DNA of 64,000 nt from Dugong dugon (Eukaryota > Chordata > Mammalia > Sirenia > Dugongidae): the NCBI GenBank assembly GCA_030035585.1, contig CM057462.1, positions 92,463,234 to 92,527,233 of the forward strand, written 5' to 3'. The position numbers and the translations under genes are program-made. Below, piece by piece: positions 10,068-20,800 of this stretch. The notes beneath the pieces are model-generated. The model made no database searches. It saw only the letters and a program-made list of their open reading frames with translations, and was not told where the DNA came from. Within the stretch, counting starts at the first letter, position 1. Each line of letters begins with the position of its first letter.

Positions 10068-10132
10068 CCAAGATGCCTGGGGGCATAGAGGGTGTTTGAT
10101 AAATTTTGGTTGAATGAATGAATAAATCGACA
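10068..10132 (+). repeat. L2 3' end
   Basis: TAAGCTCCAAGATGCCTGGG and then GGTTGAATGAATGAATAAAT. Short L2 terminus directly after the hAT element. Confidence 0.6.
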
Positions 10133-10314
10133 GTAAATATGGGTTTACCGAATAAATACATAACATCACTTTTTTGTGACGCACTTCAAATCCCAGTTTC
10201 TCTTTCAACAAAGTAAGAATAGTGGTATTTATGAGATAGGCTGTTCTTATGAGGATCATTTCCCATAATACAACCTTGAGTGTTTTAAATGCTATCAAAA
10301 TATAACTACTGTCG

Positions 10315-10845
10315 ACCACATGAGTCAGAGACTCCACCAGCCTGAGACCAGAAGAAACTAGGTTGTACCCGGCTAACACCAATGACCGGCCTGACAGGGA
10401 ATAGAACAAAGAGTCCCGGACAGAGCAAGAGAAAAATGTAGGACAGAATTCAAATTCACATAAAAAGACCAGACTTAATGGTATGACAGGGTCTGGAGGA
10501 ACCCCCGAAACTATGGCCCCTGGACACTCTACTAACCCAGAACTGAAACCATTCCCAAAGCCCACTTTGCCAACAAAGAGGAGACGGGCCTATAAAACAA
10601 AAAATTAATACACATGAGGAACATGCTTCTTGGTTCAATCAGATATACAAGATCAAATGGGATGAGAAGGCAGGGAGGGACAGGCACTGGATGAATGGAT
10701 ACAGGAAACTCATGGTGAAAGGGGGAGCATGCTGTCATACTGTGGGGATTGCAACTAATGTCACAAAACAATGTGTGTATAAACTTTTGAATGATAAATT
10801 ACCTTCATCTGTAAACTTTCACCTAAAGCACAATTAAAAAAAATA
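10315..10845 (+). mobile_element. Young L1-type LINE, 5'-truncated 3' UTR
   Basis: CAGCCTGAGACCAGAAGAAA, AGACCAGACTTAATGGTATG and the terminal GTAAACTTTCACCTAAAGC followed by an A tract near 10835. The same blocks occur in order at 40990-41550, and in reverse inside 25618-26703. Minus-strand open frames of 168 and 79 codons here are by-products of the UTR. Confidence 0.75.
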
Positions 10846-10863
10846 TACACACACACACACGTA
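10846..10863 (+). repeat. (AC)n dinucleotide
   Basis: ATATACACACACACACACAC grown from the L1 poly-A tail, a common fate for LINE tails. Confidence 0.8.
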
Positions 10864-10874
10864 TATAAAACTAT

Positions 10875-11105
10875 TATCTATTAAGCTTTATATGTTGAGT
10901 AATCTATTATTTTGATTACCTTATTTAATACTTATGACCACCCACTGTGATGGAGGAATTATTGTTCCTAATTTATAGATGAGAGAACTCAGCGCAGAGA
11001 GGTTAAGTCACTTACCTGAGGTCACATAGGGACTGAGCTGGGGGTCAAACCCCAGTGTGTCTTGTTCCAAAGCCTTTCCACCATGTCCCACTGCCTCTGA
11101 GTGCT
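10875..11105 (+). repeat. MIR SINE
   Basis: Core reads TTATAGATGAGAGAACTCAG, CAGAGAGGTTAAGTCACTTA and then GGGTCAAACCCCAGTGTG. Classic MIR order in direct orientation. Confidence 0.8.
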
Positions 11106-11322
11106 ATTATACTTTCCCTGCCCCCCTCCCTTTTTTTTTCTTTTTTTTTAAAAATAAAAGTGACAGATAATTGGTCTTGGGAGGTCTCAAGGTATAGAAT
11201 AATAAAATGAAAAAAAAAGTTTAGTTCTCAAATCTGTTTAATAATTTAGAAAAACCATGAGGTTGCTCATCATTAAAAGTACACTTTAAAAAATTCTCAG
11301 GGAAAATGGAAAACAGAATTTG
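11106..11322. other. A/T-rich spacer
   Basis: Poly-T near 11131-11149 and AT-rich sequence. No feature identified. Confidence 0.4.
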
Positions 11323-11745
11323 AAATTCTCATGGACTTTCTGGAGCCATGGAGGGTGGATGAATCCCTGAAACTATTACCCTGAGATAATCTTTAAGCCT
11401 TAAACCAAAAATATCCCCTGAAGTCATCTTAAAACCAAACAATAGTTTAGTTTAACTAGTAAAAAAGGTCTGTCTTGAGCATTATGCTCTTCTAAGAACC
11501 ACCTATATGGGATCAAATTGACAATATCAATTCAGGAGGCAGTGAGTTTATGTTAATGAGGGAGGAACAACTCCGAAAAGGAGAGTAAGAATGGTTACAC
11601 AACTGGAAGAATGTAATCAATGTCACTAAATTGTACTTGTAGAAGCTGTTGAATTGGTGTCTGTTTTGCCATGTATATTCTCAACAACAACAACAACAAA
11701 ACAAGTAAAACTTAGAAAAAACAAAACAAAACAAAAACCTCTCCT
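11323..11745 (+). mobile_element. L1-type LINE 3' end, second copy
   Basis: Matches 1-345 from CCTTAAACCAAAAATATCCC onward, with a short internal deletion, and extends further upstream (GGAGCCATGGAGGGTGGATG). Ends in a CAACAACAACAACAACAAAA tail. Confidence 0.7.
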
Positions 11746-11934
11746 CCTTAAAATTCAGCTCAGTTATGCTTTATAGAGAAAGCTAAATCAGGGACCGTGT
11801 TTTTCCCTTGGAAAGACAGATTTGGGTGAATTTTAGGGATTTGGAAAACTTTGTTTAGCAATGTTGAATGTAATGGTGGTATGCATTTAAATCTGCATTG
11901 TTCCGGAAACCTTCTGCCCTGGTTCAAAAGGGCT

Positions 11935-12004
11935 CTCACTCAGAACCTCGTGTCCAGCACATAGCAGACGTTCAATAAATGTTGGTTGAATGAATGAATG
12001 AATG
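11935..12004 (+). repeat. L2 3' end
   Basis: GTCCAGCACATAGCAGACGT and AATGTTGGTTGAATGAATG, the standard L2 terminus. Confidence 0.75.
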
Positions 12005-12089
12005 CTTTCCAGGTTGTTACACATATTGTGTTCCAGTGTAGCTGGGTGTGTGTGCAAGTGTGTGCCCTTACCTGTTACAGAGTAAGCCC

Positions 12090-12385
12090 TAGAAGGACTG
12101 GTATCTTGTTCACATCTTGGTACACCCTGTGGTGCCTATCTAGGTCCCTGGGTGGCACAAATGGTTCGTTCTTGGCTGCTAAGCGAAAGATTGGTGGTTT
12201 GGTTTCACCCAGTGGTGCTGTGGAAGGAAGTCCTGGCAATCTAGTTCCATAAGATTACAGCCATTGAAAACCCCAAACAGTTCTGCCTGTGGGGTTGCCA
12301 TGAGTTGGAATTGACTCAACAGCAGTGGGTGTTTTGGCTTATGGTGCCTACCTCGCACAGTGCCTGGCAATGAGTCAAGGAAATC
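12090..12385 (+). repeat. L2 3' fragment split by an AfroSINE
   Basis: ACTGGTATCTTGTTCACATC before and CGCACAGTGCCTGGCAATG after the SINE are consecutive parts of an L2 end. Confidence 0.65.
12143..12337 (+). mobile_element. AfroSINE inserted in L2
   Basis: Head GTCCCTGGGTGGCACAAATG, middle with a partial deletion, tail CATGAGTTGGAATTGACTC. TGGTGCCTATCT before and TGGTGCCTACCT after form an 11/12 target duplication. Confidence 0.88.
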
Positions 12386-12797
12386 TGTGGAACTAAAGTG
12401 GTGGACAGTCTGTGGTCCTCAAAGCTTTGTGAACTGAGTGAAGAACACATGGGTAAATAGGCGAATATCAGAGGGACTTCTCTCTGAACCATGGAAGTGA
12501 TTTGAACTTGCAATTGTATTGAGGGCGAAAAGTCCAATAAAAATGAAGAAAAGACATATTTGTTGCATTAAATAGAAAGCACATTTGCTTCTTCTGTGCT
12601 GAAAAATATATTCATGAAAGGTCATTGTGCTTCTTTTTTTTTTTTTTCCTACTGGGTTACCAGTACATGGGTTGGTTTAACTCACATAACTTAGCTTTTA
12701 GTGATGAAGAATCTGAGCCGATTCATAATATGTGGACCCAAGTCAGCATTTTGCACCAGTTGTTCATCTCTTTTGTGTTTTATATCTGACCTATTTT
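12386..12797. other. No gene recognised; poly-T near 12633
   Basis: Otherwise apparently unique sequence. Confidence 0.4.
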
Positions 12798-12848
12798 TAA
12801 AAAAACCCATTGCTGTCGAGTCGAGTCTGACTCATAGCAACCCTGTAG
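12798..12848 (-). mobile_element. AfroSINE tail fragment
   Basis: AAAAAACCCATTGCTGTCGA followed by GTCTGACTCATAGCAACCC. Only the tail third is present. Confidence 0.75.
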
Positions 12849-13063
12849 TAGTAACACCTAAATAGTTTCTGTGACCATTTTAGCTCTTGGGAGTCAGGCA
12901 GCAACTCAGGGGTCTGCTTGAGTCAGGCTGGGGCCAGAAATGCTCATCTGCTAGTACTTACATGGAAGAAATTGGCCTGGAGCTCTAGACAGATGCAGGC
13001 ACCTTCTGTGTTCTTGGCAAACAGGACAAGCAGGCAAAGTCGTCATCTCAGTGAGACTGTAAA

Positions 13064-13240
13064 CCAAGAAAACCAAACTCATTGCGATCGAGTTGATTCC
13101 AACTCATAGTGACCCTATAGGACAGAGTAGAACTGCCCTATAGGGTTTCCAAGGAGTGGCTGGTGGATTCCAACTGCCGACCTTTTGGTTAGCAGCCCAG
13201 CAGCGGAGTTCTTAGCCACTACGCCACCAGGGCTCCCTTA
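13064..13240 (-). mobile_element. AfroSINE, short form
   Basis: Runs from GAGTTGATTCCAACTCATAG to the head complement CGCCACCAGGGCTCCC with the short-form junction CCAAGGAGTGGCTGGTGG. Complete. Confidence 0.9.
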
Positions 13241-14180
13241 AACACAGGTTCCCCAGCTTTTTCAAACACTTTTGATTTGCTGTGCTTGTATTTGATTTCA
13301 GGCAACTCCTTTAAAATGCTAATGCAGCTATTCAGGCTGTTTAAACGATCAGGGGGCAGTGGCCAGTGCCTTCTCTCAGCCTCTTAATACTTCTGTATTT
13401 TGCTGGGATGTCTCTATTCCCCTCAGATAGGATTTTGTACCTAATTTGCCCAATTTCCCTTTCTACTAGCCTTTTTCCTCTCACTGAATTTGTTTCCACC
13501 TACAGCTTTGATCTCTTTGCAAAGAAGCACCGGGGCACTGTAATATTATTACTGGCCTCTGTTTGGTTTTTTGCAAATGCCCTGTAATTGGTGGTTGGTC
13601 TTTTCGCAGCCTGAGACCACCTGACCCTCAGCAGCCCTAGTTCCTCCAGGTCACTGTATCATAGAAAAAGAGTTTTGCCCGTTTCTTTTATTGACATTGG
13701 AAAGAGTCTTTGAGCGAGGAAGACTTTTTGGATATGGAGAAAACCAGAGCCAGGGTGATACCAGTAATTATGCTAATCTGAGAGCATTAAATCTTCAAAT
13801 ATTATACATTTTTGGATAAGCAGTTCTGTCGTTTTTGAAGTTTGGTTGTCTTTTTGTTTCCTGGGTGGTGGCCTGTAATTTTGTGTTAAGGAAAAATGCC
13901 TAACCCTCGTATGTTGACTGTTGCTGTGGAAGACAGGGCTGGATTATTACTATTTTTGAGTGTTCATAAAAGGAAACCAGGAGGATGTGTGGGTCTAATA
14001 ATATGCTATCTTGTGTATAAAGATGAAACTAATAATAATAACAACAATAATACCACCTTTACTGGTGAAATGCTTTTAATTTTCAAAGCATAGTTCCTTG
14101 TATTAACTTATTTTATCAGTTGGAAATGTGATGGATCTGTGGGAGCTTGTCTGATGTGCTGGGGAATTTGAGAGACTCCA
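13241..14180. other. No gene recognised
   Basis: Apparently unique. An AAT/AAC triplet patch lies at about 14030-14050. Confidence 0.4.
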
Positions 14181-14365
14181 CCCCAGTGGTTCTTCATCAG
14201 GATGAATGCAGAATCATCTGAGGAGCAGTTACAGATTACACGTGCCCAGGTTCTGCCCAGGACCTACTGAGGCAGATAGTCCTGGGGCCAGGGGACATCT
14301 GTCCATTTGGAAAAGCTTCCTGGGTAATTCTGTTGTGCCCTCCTGGTTAAGAGCCATGCTTAAGT
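14181..14365 (+). mobile_element. MER5A-like hAT MITE
   Basis: CCCCAGTGGTTCTTCATCAG at the left, AGAATCATCTGAGGAGCAGT inside and CTTCCTGGGTAATTCTG near the right end follow the MER5A layout. Confidence 0.65.
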
Positions 14366-14845
14366 CCACTCCCTCTACTGGACCTCCAAGGGTCTGGGAA
14401 ATGCACTGTGGATCATCCGACTGGGTGGAGGGTGCCATACAATCTGTGACTGGAACCCAAGGAGAGTGGTTCTCCATGTGGGCATTGTGTTGAACCCATG
14501 ACTGCAGTCACTCCCAGAAGCTGACCACAGGCTGAACTTCATTCACCATTATAACGACAAGTGAACATTGTCATGTGCTCACTGACTGTCTGTCCAGGGT
14601 CTTCACTCATATTAGCTCAAGTCATCATTCAAGCCAGTTCCAGCACCAGAGAATTGTGTTTCCAAACACTTGAAAGAAAATGGCCTTCAGGTGGATTCAG
14701 GAGGTGTGATTTGAGGAGAGTGATTTAATGGATGTCCACTGACATGGATGTATTTAACCTGTTTCTTGTCTGTGGTATGGAGCTAATGATATGCATCTCA
14801 CAGGAGTGGGCGGAGGAGTGAGAGAGATGGTAAGGGCTCATGTGC
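14366..14845. other. No gene recognised
   Basis: Open frames on both strands here (14206-14493 and its shadow) overlap the MER5A-like element and look non-coding. Confidence 0.4.
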
Positions 14846-15015
14846 TGCCTCTGTTCTACTGCATAGACACCTTACTTAACCCCCCTAGATATTCACATCT
14901 TCATCTGCAAAATGAGGATGAGAATTGTCTACCTTACTAGGTGGTTGTGAGGTAAGATCAGAAAAACACAGTGCACCATGCCTGGTACATTACAGATGCT
15001 CAGTCCATGGCAAGT
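14846..15015 (-). repeat. MIR SINE
   Basis: Complement of MIR: CATCTTCATCTGCAAAATGA, GGTGGTTGTGAGGTAAGATC and CATGCCTGGTACATTACAG. Confidence 0.75.
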
Positions 15016-15159
15016 ATTTTCCTCAATACCTGGTATTATTGGTCTGTGTGGATGGCAGGGTTATGTTTTGTACAGACACCATCCTGGAAGGGTCTGCCTA
15101 ATGCCCGGCACTCCTGGTGGTGGTGCAGCCAGCGATGGCTCTGATGACAGAAGAAGGAA

Positions 15160-15300
15160 CTCCCTTTTAGTGAGTGCTTACTACATGCCAGGCACTGTGC
15201 TAGGCACTGGGACTGTAACTGGCGAAGAGATAAACGTGCTTCCTGATCTTATTGGGCTTAGCAATGAGAAGGCCCTCACGAGAAAATTTTCAGAGCATTA
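15160..15300 (-). repeat. L2 LINE 3' fragment
   Basis: AGTGCTTACTACATGCCAGG, CACTGTGCTAGGCACTGGG and then TTCCTGATCTTATTGGGC: the L2 3' end in reverse. Confidence 0.7.
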
Positions 15301-16190
15301 CCACTTTTCTCTGTAAATAAGAGGAAGGTTTTAATGTAATAGAATGGCTTCTAAATGTGTGTTTCATAATGTAGTGGGTAGAGTGTGGAATGTGTTTTCT
15401 GGGAGGAAAGTAGAGTTTTGCATTTCCTGCCTGCTTGTGCTTTTGAATTTGTGGCTGTAATACTGCCCTGCCTGAGGTTTCTTTAGTTAATATTTCCCAG
15501 GAAGCATGATGTAAATGCCCTGTGGTCTCTGTCTACTAGAAGGATATACTCAGGGCACGGGGGAGAAAGGACCATTTATGAAGTCTTCCTTGAAGGCTTT
15601 GTTGCATTTTAACTTGAATTTCTCCCCATCTCTTCCTCCTAGTGCTTGATGCACATAAACTATGCCTGTGTTTTGGAAGATTCAGGTTTGACCACCGTAA
15701 ATTGGTTCGTATTTCCAGCAGGGCAGTTATTTAATTTGCCGTTGGAAGTCTACAAATGTTGGCACTGTTCACTCTTTGGCAAAGAACCAAAATCCAGTAC
15801 AGTATCATTAGCATGCTCTGGTATACAGATTAAAGCATGGTTGTCTTTAATAAGAGGCCATCCCTGTTTAGGATGGGGCTTGGGGGCTGCAAGGGCGCTG
15901 AGAAGCACAACAGAGCCTTCTAATCAAAACCGAAGTGCAGTTACTGCAGCTCACTCAAGAGAAGGGTTAGAAGGAGGGCAAAACTCCTTTTTCTTGTCTC
16001 AATTTCATTTGTTTGGGTTATTTTTCTCTAGACCCTAGGAGAGTTTTGGAGGCTGAATCTGGCCTGGTTTCTGGAATGTCGTCTTGAGAGGCCTCTTGCA
16101 CCTTCCCGACTCCTGCCCTCTGTGTTGCACTGCTGTGGGGCCACCTACCTCCAGAGGGCTTGAGGAGAAATACAGGTGCTCCACAGAGCC
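15301..16190. other. No gene recognised
   Basis: A 130-codon open frame (15646-16038) has no recognisable domain. The stretch has no repeat I know and could hold conserved non-coding sequence. Confidence 0.4.
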
Positions 16191-16425
16191 CACTGTAATA
16201 ATTAAAACGGTATAATTGCTGGCATTTATTGAGGCTCTGTTATGTGTTAGGCACTTTACGTACGCTCTTTCCGGTCTTCATAATGACCCTGTGAGATATG
16301 AGGCTGAGATTGCCGAAGTACAGAGAGATTAAGTAATCTGCAGCTAGGGAGTAGCTGAGCTGGGGTTAGAACCTAGTTCTTTTTCTGTGAAGGGCTTCCA
16401 TTCTTTCAGTGTGCTATGTCTGTAT
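16191..16425 (+). repeat. MIR SINE
   Basis: GGCATTTATTGAGGCTCTGT, GGCACTTTACGTACGCTC, CAGAGAGATTAAGTAATCTG, then GAGCTGGGGTTAGAACCTAG. Nearly full length. Confidence 0.8.
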
Positions 16426-16545
16426 TCCAATAGGATTTGGGGGAAAGAGAAGTTTGATTTTTTTTTTGGAGGACAGGGGTGACAAGTTTGAAACTTTGCC
16501 AAAAACGAGATTTGGAGAATTATTTCTAGAAGCTTCTTACCACAT

Positions 16546-16765
16546 TAAAACCAAAACCAAACCAGTTGCCACGGAGTTAATTCCGACTCATGGTGACCCC
16601 ACGTGTTGCAGAGTAGAGTTGTGCTCCATAGGGTTTCAAGGCTGTGACCTTTCTGGAAGTGGATCACCAGGCCTGTCTTCTAAGGTGCCTCTGGGTAGGT
16701 TTGAGCTGCCAACCTTTTGGTTAGTAGTTAAGTGCTTAACCATTTATGTTATCCAGGTAGCTCTC
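16546..16765 (-). mobile_element. AfroSINE, long form
   Basis: AAACCAAAACCAAACCAGTT tail complement, CGGAGTTAATTCCGACTC, long-form middle and a decayed head. It supplies most of the 122-codon plus-strand frame at 16409-16777, which is thus not a gene. Confidence 0.85.
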
Positions 16766-16834
16766 TTACCACATTAGCCCTGTCTTTCATTAGCAGATAT
16801 CTTGCAGTGTTGGCTGCTTGGTAGAATTAGTACA

Positions 16835-17005
16835 GAGATCTATTTTTTCCCTCCAAACATTTTATCATGAAAAATGTCAAACGTATTGAAAAGCTGAAAT
16901 AAATGTACAGTGAACATCCATTTACAACTTAGATTCTATGATTACTATTTTACTCGGTTTGCTTTATCACATATCTCTCCATCTATTTCTCTCTGTCCCT
17001 TTGCC
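16835..17005 (+). repeat. Old L1M 3' UTR fragment
   Basis: AAATGTACAGTGAACATCCA, AGATTCTATGATTACTATTT and TATCACATATCTCTCCATC follow the order seen in mammalian L1M 3' ends. Confidence 0.6.
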
Positions 17006-17214
17006 TGATGACAGCGGGCCAACTGGAGATAAGTTATAAAACTAGAGGAAAAGTACAGTGTTAATATATTAGCCTTATTCTGGGAAGAATGGGAAAATTG
17101 CTCTTTTGTTTATGCAGAGCCCAAAAGGAGTACTTCTTTTTCTTCTTAGTGCTGTTGTTGAGAGGATCTAATAGAAATGCTGCTGCTAATGAGTATATAA
17201 GCACTAACCTATTA

Positions 17215-17432
17215 TTAGATCCCTGAGAGCGTTAAATGGTTCATGTGTTTGGCTCTTAACCCAAAGGTTGATGGTTCGAGTTCACCCAGAATTGCTTTGG
17301 AAGAAAGGCCTGACAATCTACTTCTGACAGATCAGTCGTTGAAAACCCTGTGGAGCACAGTTCTGCTCTGGCACACATGGGGTTGCCATGAGTCGGAAAC
17401 AACTTGATGGCATCTGTTTTTTTTTTAATCCT
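17215..17432 (+). mobile_element. AfroSINE, long form
   Basis: Head GATCCCTGAGAGCGTTAAAT, GGTTGATGGTTCGAGTTCAC, GAAGAAAGGCCTGACAATC and tail ATGAGTCGGAAACAACTTGA, ending in a T run. Confidence 0.88.
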
Positions 17433-17640
17433 ATTAGTATTATCTTACTGTGTGCCAGGCACTACGTTAACTGCTTCATTAACCTTGTCACATGTATCCT
17501 TTTAACATTTCCAGTTTACAGATGTGCAAACTGAGCCTTTCAGAGGTTAACTTGCTGAGGTTCTCTAGCTAGTGAGTTGCAGAGGTGGGATTTGAAACTG
17601 GGTGTGTAGAGACCGTGGTGTGATTTCTCTGCATTTCAAA
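17433..17640 (+). repeat. MIR SINE
   Basis: TTACTGTGTGCCAGGCACTA, AGTTTACAGATGTGCAAACTG, then GTGGGATTTGAAACTGGG. Confidence 0.75.
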
Positions 17641-18395
17641 TTATGCATCCCTGTATTTCTGTTCTTCCTCAATGTCATATTATTTAGAAAATCAGGGTCT
17701 GGATGGGAGGTCCTAGAAGGTTACTAATAAGCAAAATTGCTAAAATCCCAGAAATTGAAGGCTACCAGCAGCTTCCAAAGATTTTCTGGGACTAGACTTA
17801 GTTCTCCCAGGGATCCTCATCAGACAGTCTCTGGACAAGGCAGAGAGAAGTTCTCACCCCAGAGCATCACAGAAGGTTTCTGTAGCTTTTGGAGTTCCTT
17901 GTGACTGGCTCATGCTTCCTTTTTTTTTAAATCCAAATGCTTACCTTTGGGTCATCATCAGCTAATTTTTTTTTTTTAATGGTTGGATAATCTATGGCCT
18001 CCTCAGACCTACAAACATGACATCTTTCTTCCTGGGGAAGAGGATGGTATTTGTAGGCACTGACTCATGGGAGCAGGGATACATCTATATGTGCCTTTTG
18101 TAAGGTACCAAGCTTGATAAACATTTGGTGCTTTTTGGTGTATTTATGCTTGAACCTGCTTCACTGCTGATTTGGCAGGACCTTGAGCAATTCATATACG
18201 CTTAAACTCTGGGCCTCCCTGCAACAGTAATTGTTGTGAGAGCATAGAGAAAAGGTACAGGTAGAATTTCTGCCATCAAAAATTTAGCCTTCTTAAGGAG
18301 CCAAAGCATACACCCCCCATGAATAAGATGCTGATAAAGATTGAGGATGTGGCATACATAGGAATTGCTATAGAAATGCAACAGAGAGAAGGAAG
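17641..18395. other. No gene recognised
   Basis: Two poly-T runs (17921, 17970). A MIR- or L2-like patch is possible near 18200-18300 but was not resolved. Confidence 0.4.
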
Positions 18396-18522
18396 AACTG
18401 TTAGCTGGACTAGTTGAGTGGAAGAATAGCAAGTGCCTGGGACTTAATGTTAGGTTCAAATCCCAGTGCAGCCACTCAGTAACTGTACAACTTAGCCTCT
18501 TTGGTCCTCAAAGTTTCATCAT

Positions 18523-18578
18523 AAAATGGGGTTAATAATAACTGCATTGTAAAATGGGGTTAATAATAACTGCATTGT
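18523..18578 (+). repeat. Perfect tandem duplication, 28 bp x 2
   Basis: Units 18523-18550 and 18551-18578 are identical, each beginning AAAATGGGGTTAATAATAAC. Identity inside an otherwise diverged MIR indicates a recent event. Confidence 0.95.
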
Positions 18579-18589
18579 AATATCAGTGT

Positions 18590-18655
18590 TTTGTTTTGTT
18601 ATACGTAGGGTCACTATGAATCAGAACCAACTCCACGGCACCTGACAACAGCAAT
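18590..18655 (+). mobile_element. AfroSINE/RTE tail fragment
   Basis: GGGTCACTATGAATCAGAAC and CTCCACGGCACCTGACAAC. AATATCA occurs just before and just after, consistent with a short target duplication. Confidence 0.7.
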
Positions 18656-18726
18656 ATCATTGTGAGGATTAAGTTACATATGTAAAGCTTCTAACATAGT
18701 AGTTGACAATAGTTAGCAATAAAAGG

Positions 18727-19108
18727 AGGAGTCCCTGAGTGACATAAATGATTATGTGCTCAACTCCTCCACCCTAGTGCTGTCGAATCGATTCAGACTC
18801 ACAGCGACCCTATATAGGATACAGCAGAACTGCTCCATAGAGTTTCCAAGGAGCGGCTAGTGGATTTGAACTGCCGACCTTTTGGTTAGCTGTAGCTCAC
18901 TGTAGCTCTTAACCACTGCACCGCCAGGGCTCCCTCTTTAGCTGAAAAATTGGCTGTTTGAACCCACGCAGAGGTGCCTCAGAAGAGAGGTTCGGTGATT
19001 TACCTCCGAAAGGTCACAGCCTTTAAAACCCTATGGAGCAGTCCTACTCTGCACACATGGGATTGCCATGAGTTGGAATCGACTTGACAGCAACTAACAG
19101 GAACAGCA
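18727..19108 (+). mobile_element. AfroSINE, long form, interrupted by a second AfroSINE
   Basis: Head GGAGTCCCTGAGTGACATAA, then an interruption, then TTAGCTGAAAAATTGGCTGT, the long-form middle and tail CATGAGTTGGAATCGACTTG with a CAGCAACAGCAA end. Confidence 0.8.
18762..18937 (-). mobile_element. AfroSINE, short form, nested in an AfroSINE
   Basis: Complete short form from GCTGTCGAATCGATTCAGAC to CCGCCAGGGCTCCC, opposite in orientation to its host. Confidence 0.88.
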
Positions 19109-19299
19109 ACAGCAATGAAAGATAGCTCTTATTAGTAGGAAATGGGGAAGCTAAGGCAGGCCTTGAAGTCTTGAGTAGGATCTGAATATGTGAAATGACC
19201 CAGTTCTGAAAGTAACTGTAAATATGACCACAGAATATTATGTGTGCAGAATATTAAGAAGCATGGTTGAAATCCAAAAATCTTCTTTCTCTTAAAAAG

Positions 19300-19458
19300 G
19301 CAAAAAACCTGTTGCTGTTGAGTCAATTCCAACTGATAGCAACCCTATAGGATGGAGTAGAACTGCCCCAGAAGGTATCCAAGGAGCGGCTGGTGGATTC
19401 AAACTGCCTACCGTCTTTGGTTAGCAGCTGTAGCTCTTAACCACTGTGCCACTAGGCA
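19300..19458 (-). mobile_element. AfroSINE, short form
   Basis: AAAAACCTGTTGCTGTTGAG to CCACTGTGCCACTAGGC with the short-form junction CCAAGGAGCGGCTGGTGG. Confidence 0.88.
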
Positions 19459-20110
19459 AAGGTAGTTAATATATTAAGCCGAAAGTTCCAGCTAGTTTGG
19501 TAAAATGTCACTGGTAAAATGTCAGATGTCATTTTGGTTGAAGCTCAAGTTGGTGAGGACCTGAGGGTGGAATTGCTAAGCTGGGTGACATGTGTGAAGC
19601 CGTCGTAATATTATGATGTTGATGGTTCTCCCTGCTGCCCATCCCTCACAGTCTGGCTATATTTTTCTACACACCTGTTTAGTGATTTGATGAAATCGAT
19701 CCCGCTGCACTGCCGCAGGCTACAATGAGCCAGTATTCAGTAAGAAGGACTTTGGAAACCAAGGCTGTAATTGCACTGTTGAAGGATTTTTGTTGTGGGT
19801 TTGGTTTTTGTTTTTACTTTACAAAGGACTGTTGGGAGGGCAGAAGGAGGAAAACTGTCCCAGAAGAAGAAAAACTGTCCCAGAAGAAACTGAAATCCTA
19901 ACCTAGCACCTAGAGAGTGAATTTTGCCTTCTCTTCTCTGCTACCTTGCAGTCGGTTTCTGCTGTGTGCATTTTATGGTTTGATGGAAAGTTGAGTTTAG
20001 CTGAAATTGGTTCTTTTATGGTCTTGGGGAGCACATGATACAAGAATCTAAAACATACCAGGGATTGACAGTAAAATGCAAAGGTCACATGAGGTCTGGA
20101 CGTGCAGCCT
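19459..20110. other. No gene recognised; 20-bp tandem pair near 19851
   Basis: AAAACTGTCCCAGAAGAAG at 19851 is followed at once by a near-identical unit at 19871. The rest is apparently unique. Confidence 0.5.
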
Positions 20111-20315
20111 ACTTGGAGTGGTTGTATAGTGACAGTATTAATGACTTTATAAGCATTTTCTCACATAATCCTTCTAACCAGACCTTGTTATATGATAGGT
20201 ATTGTTATTGTTATTGTACGTATGAGGAAACAGGAAGTTCAATAACTTGTATGAGATGGGCAGCTAGGATGTAGCAGAGATGGTACTTGAACCCAGATCT
20301 CTGATACCCAAGCCT
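20111..20315 (+). repeat. MIR SINE
   Basis: ATAAGCATTTTCTCACATAA, ATGAGGAAACAGGAAGTTCA, then GATGGTACTTGAACCCAGAT. Confidence 0.75.
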
Positions 20316-20484
20316 TTCCTCCAAATGGCCGTGGAATATGCTGTTTCTATCACAAGGCTTCTTCCTATAGCAACCTGTGTTTGCTGGTGCTCACTGAGAA
20401 GTCCCCAGGAGTGGGGGAAGACGAAAGACTTTGTGTTCACTTTGTGTTCACTATCCAAATAGGCCTCTTTTCGATCATGGGGAT

Positions 20485-20575
20485 GGTGCAGGATTGGGCA
20501 GTGTTTCATTCATTGTGCATGGGATCGCAGTGAGTCAGGGGCCAACTCTATGGCAGCTAACAACAGCTACATGCT
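20485..20575 (+). mobile_element. RTE LINE tail fragment
   Basis: GGATTGGGCAGTGTTTCATT, GTGCATGGGATCGCAGTGAG, then GGCAGCTAACAACAGC: the RTE-type terminus. Confidence 0.7.
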
Positions 20576-20604
20576 GAAGATTACGTCAGTGGGGGAGGAA
20601 GGTC

Positions 20605-20800
20605 TGGAACCACCATGTATTAAGTGCTGATGTTGCGCCTGTATCAGAGCAAGCTGAGCTGCATAATTCTCACATTTAACTATGCTATCATTTCCTCATT
20701 TTACTGAGGCACTCCATGGAGTTATATACTTTGCTCTCAAGTTCACCCAGGAGGAAAATGCTGGTCTAAGATTTGAACGTGAGCGTTGAGTCCACCCCAC
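20605..20800 (+). repeat. MIR SINE, diverged
   Basis: ATTAAGTGCTGATGTTGCGC, TTCCTCATTTTACTGAGGC and CTGGTCTAAGATTTGAACG. Confidence 0.55.

Larger units (their letters stand above)
18396..18720 (-). repeat. MIR SINE with internal duplication and SINE fragment
   Basis: Complement of MIR (CAAATCCCAGTGCAGCCACT, CTTAGCCTCTTTGGTCCTC, TGTGAGGATTAAGTTACATA). It carries a perfect 28-bp tandem duplication and an inserted AfroSINE tail, both listed separately. Confidence 0.75.

Noticed and set aside
10059..10565. 168-codon minus-strand open frame
   Set aside because: Lies antisense to a LINE 3' UTR that recurs at 40990; non-coding.
16409..16777. 122-codon plus-strand open frame
   Set aside because: More than half is antisense AfroSINE; such frames recur wherever that SINE strand is open.
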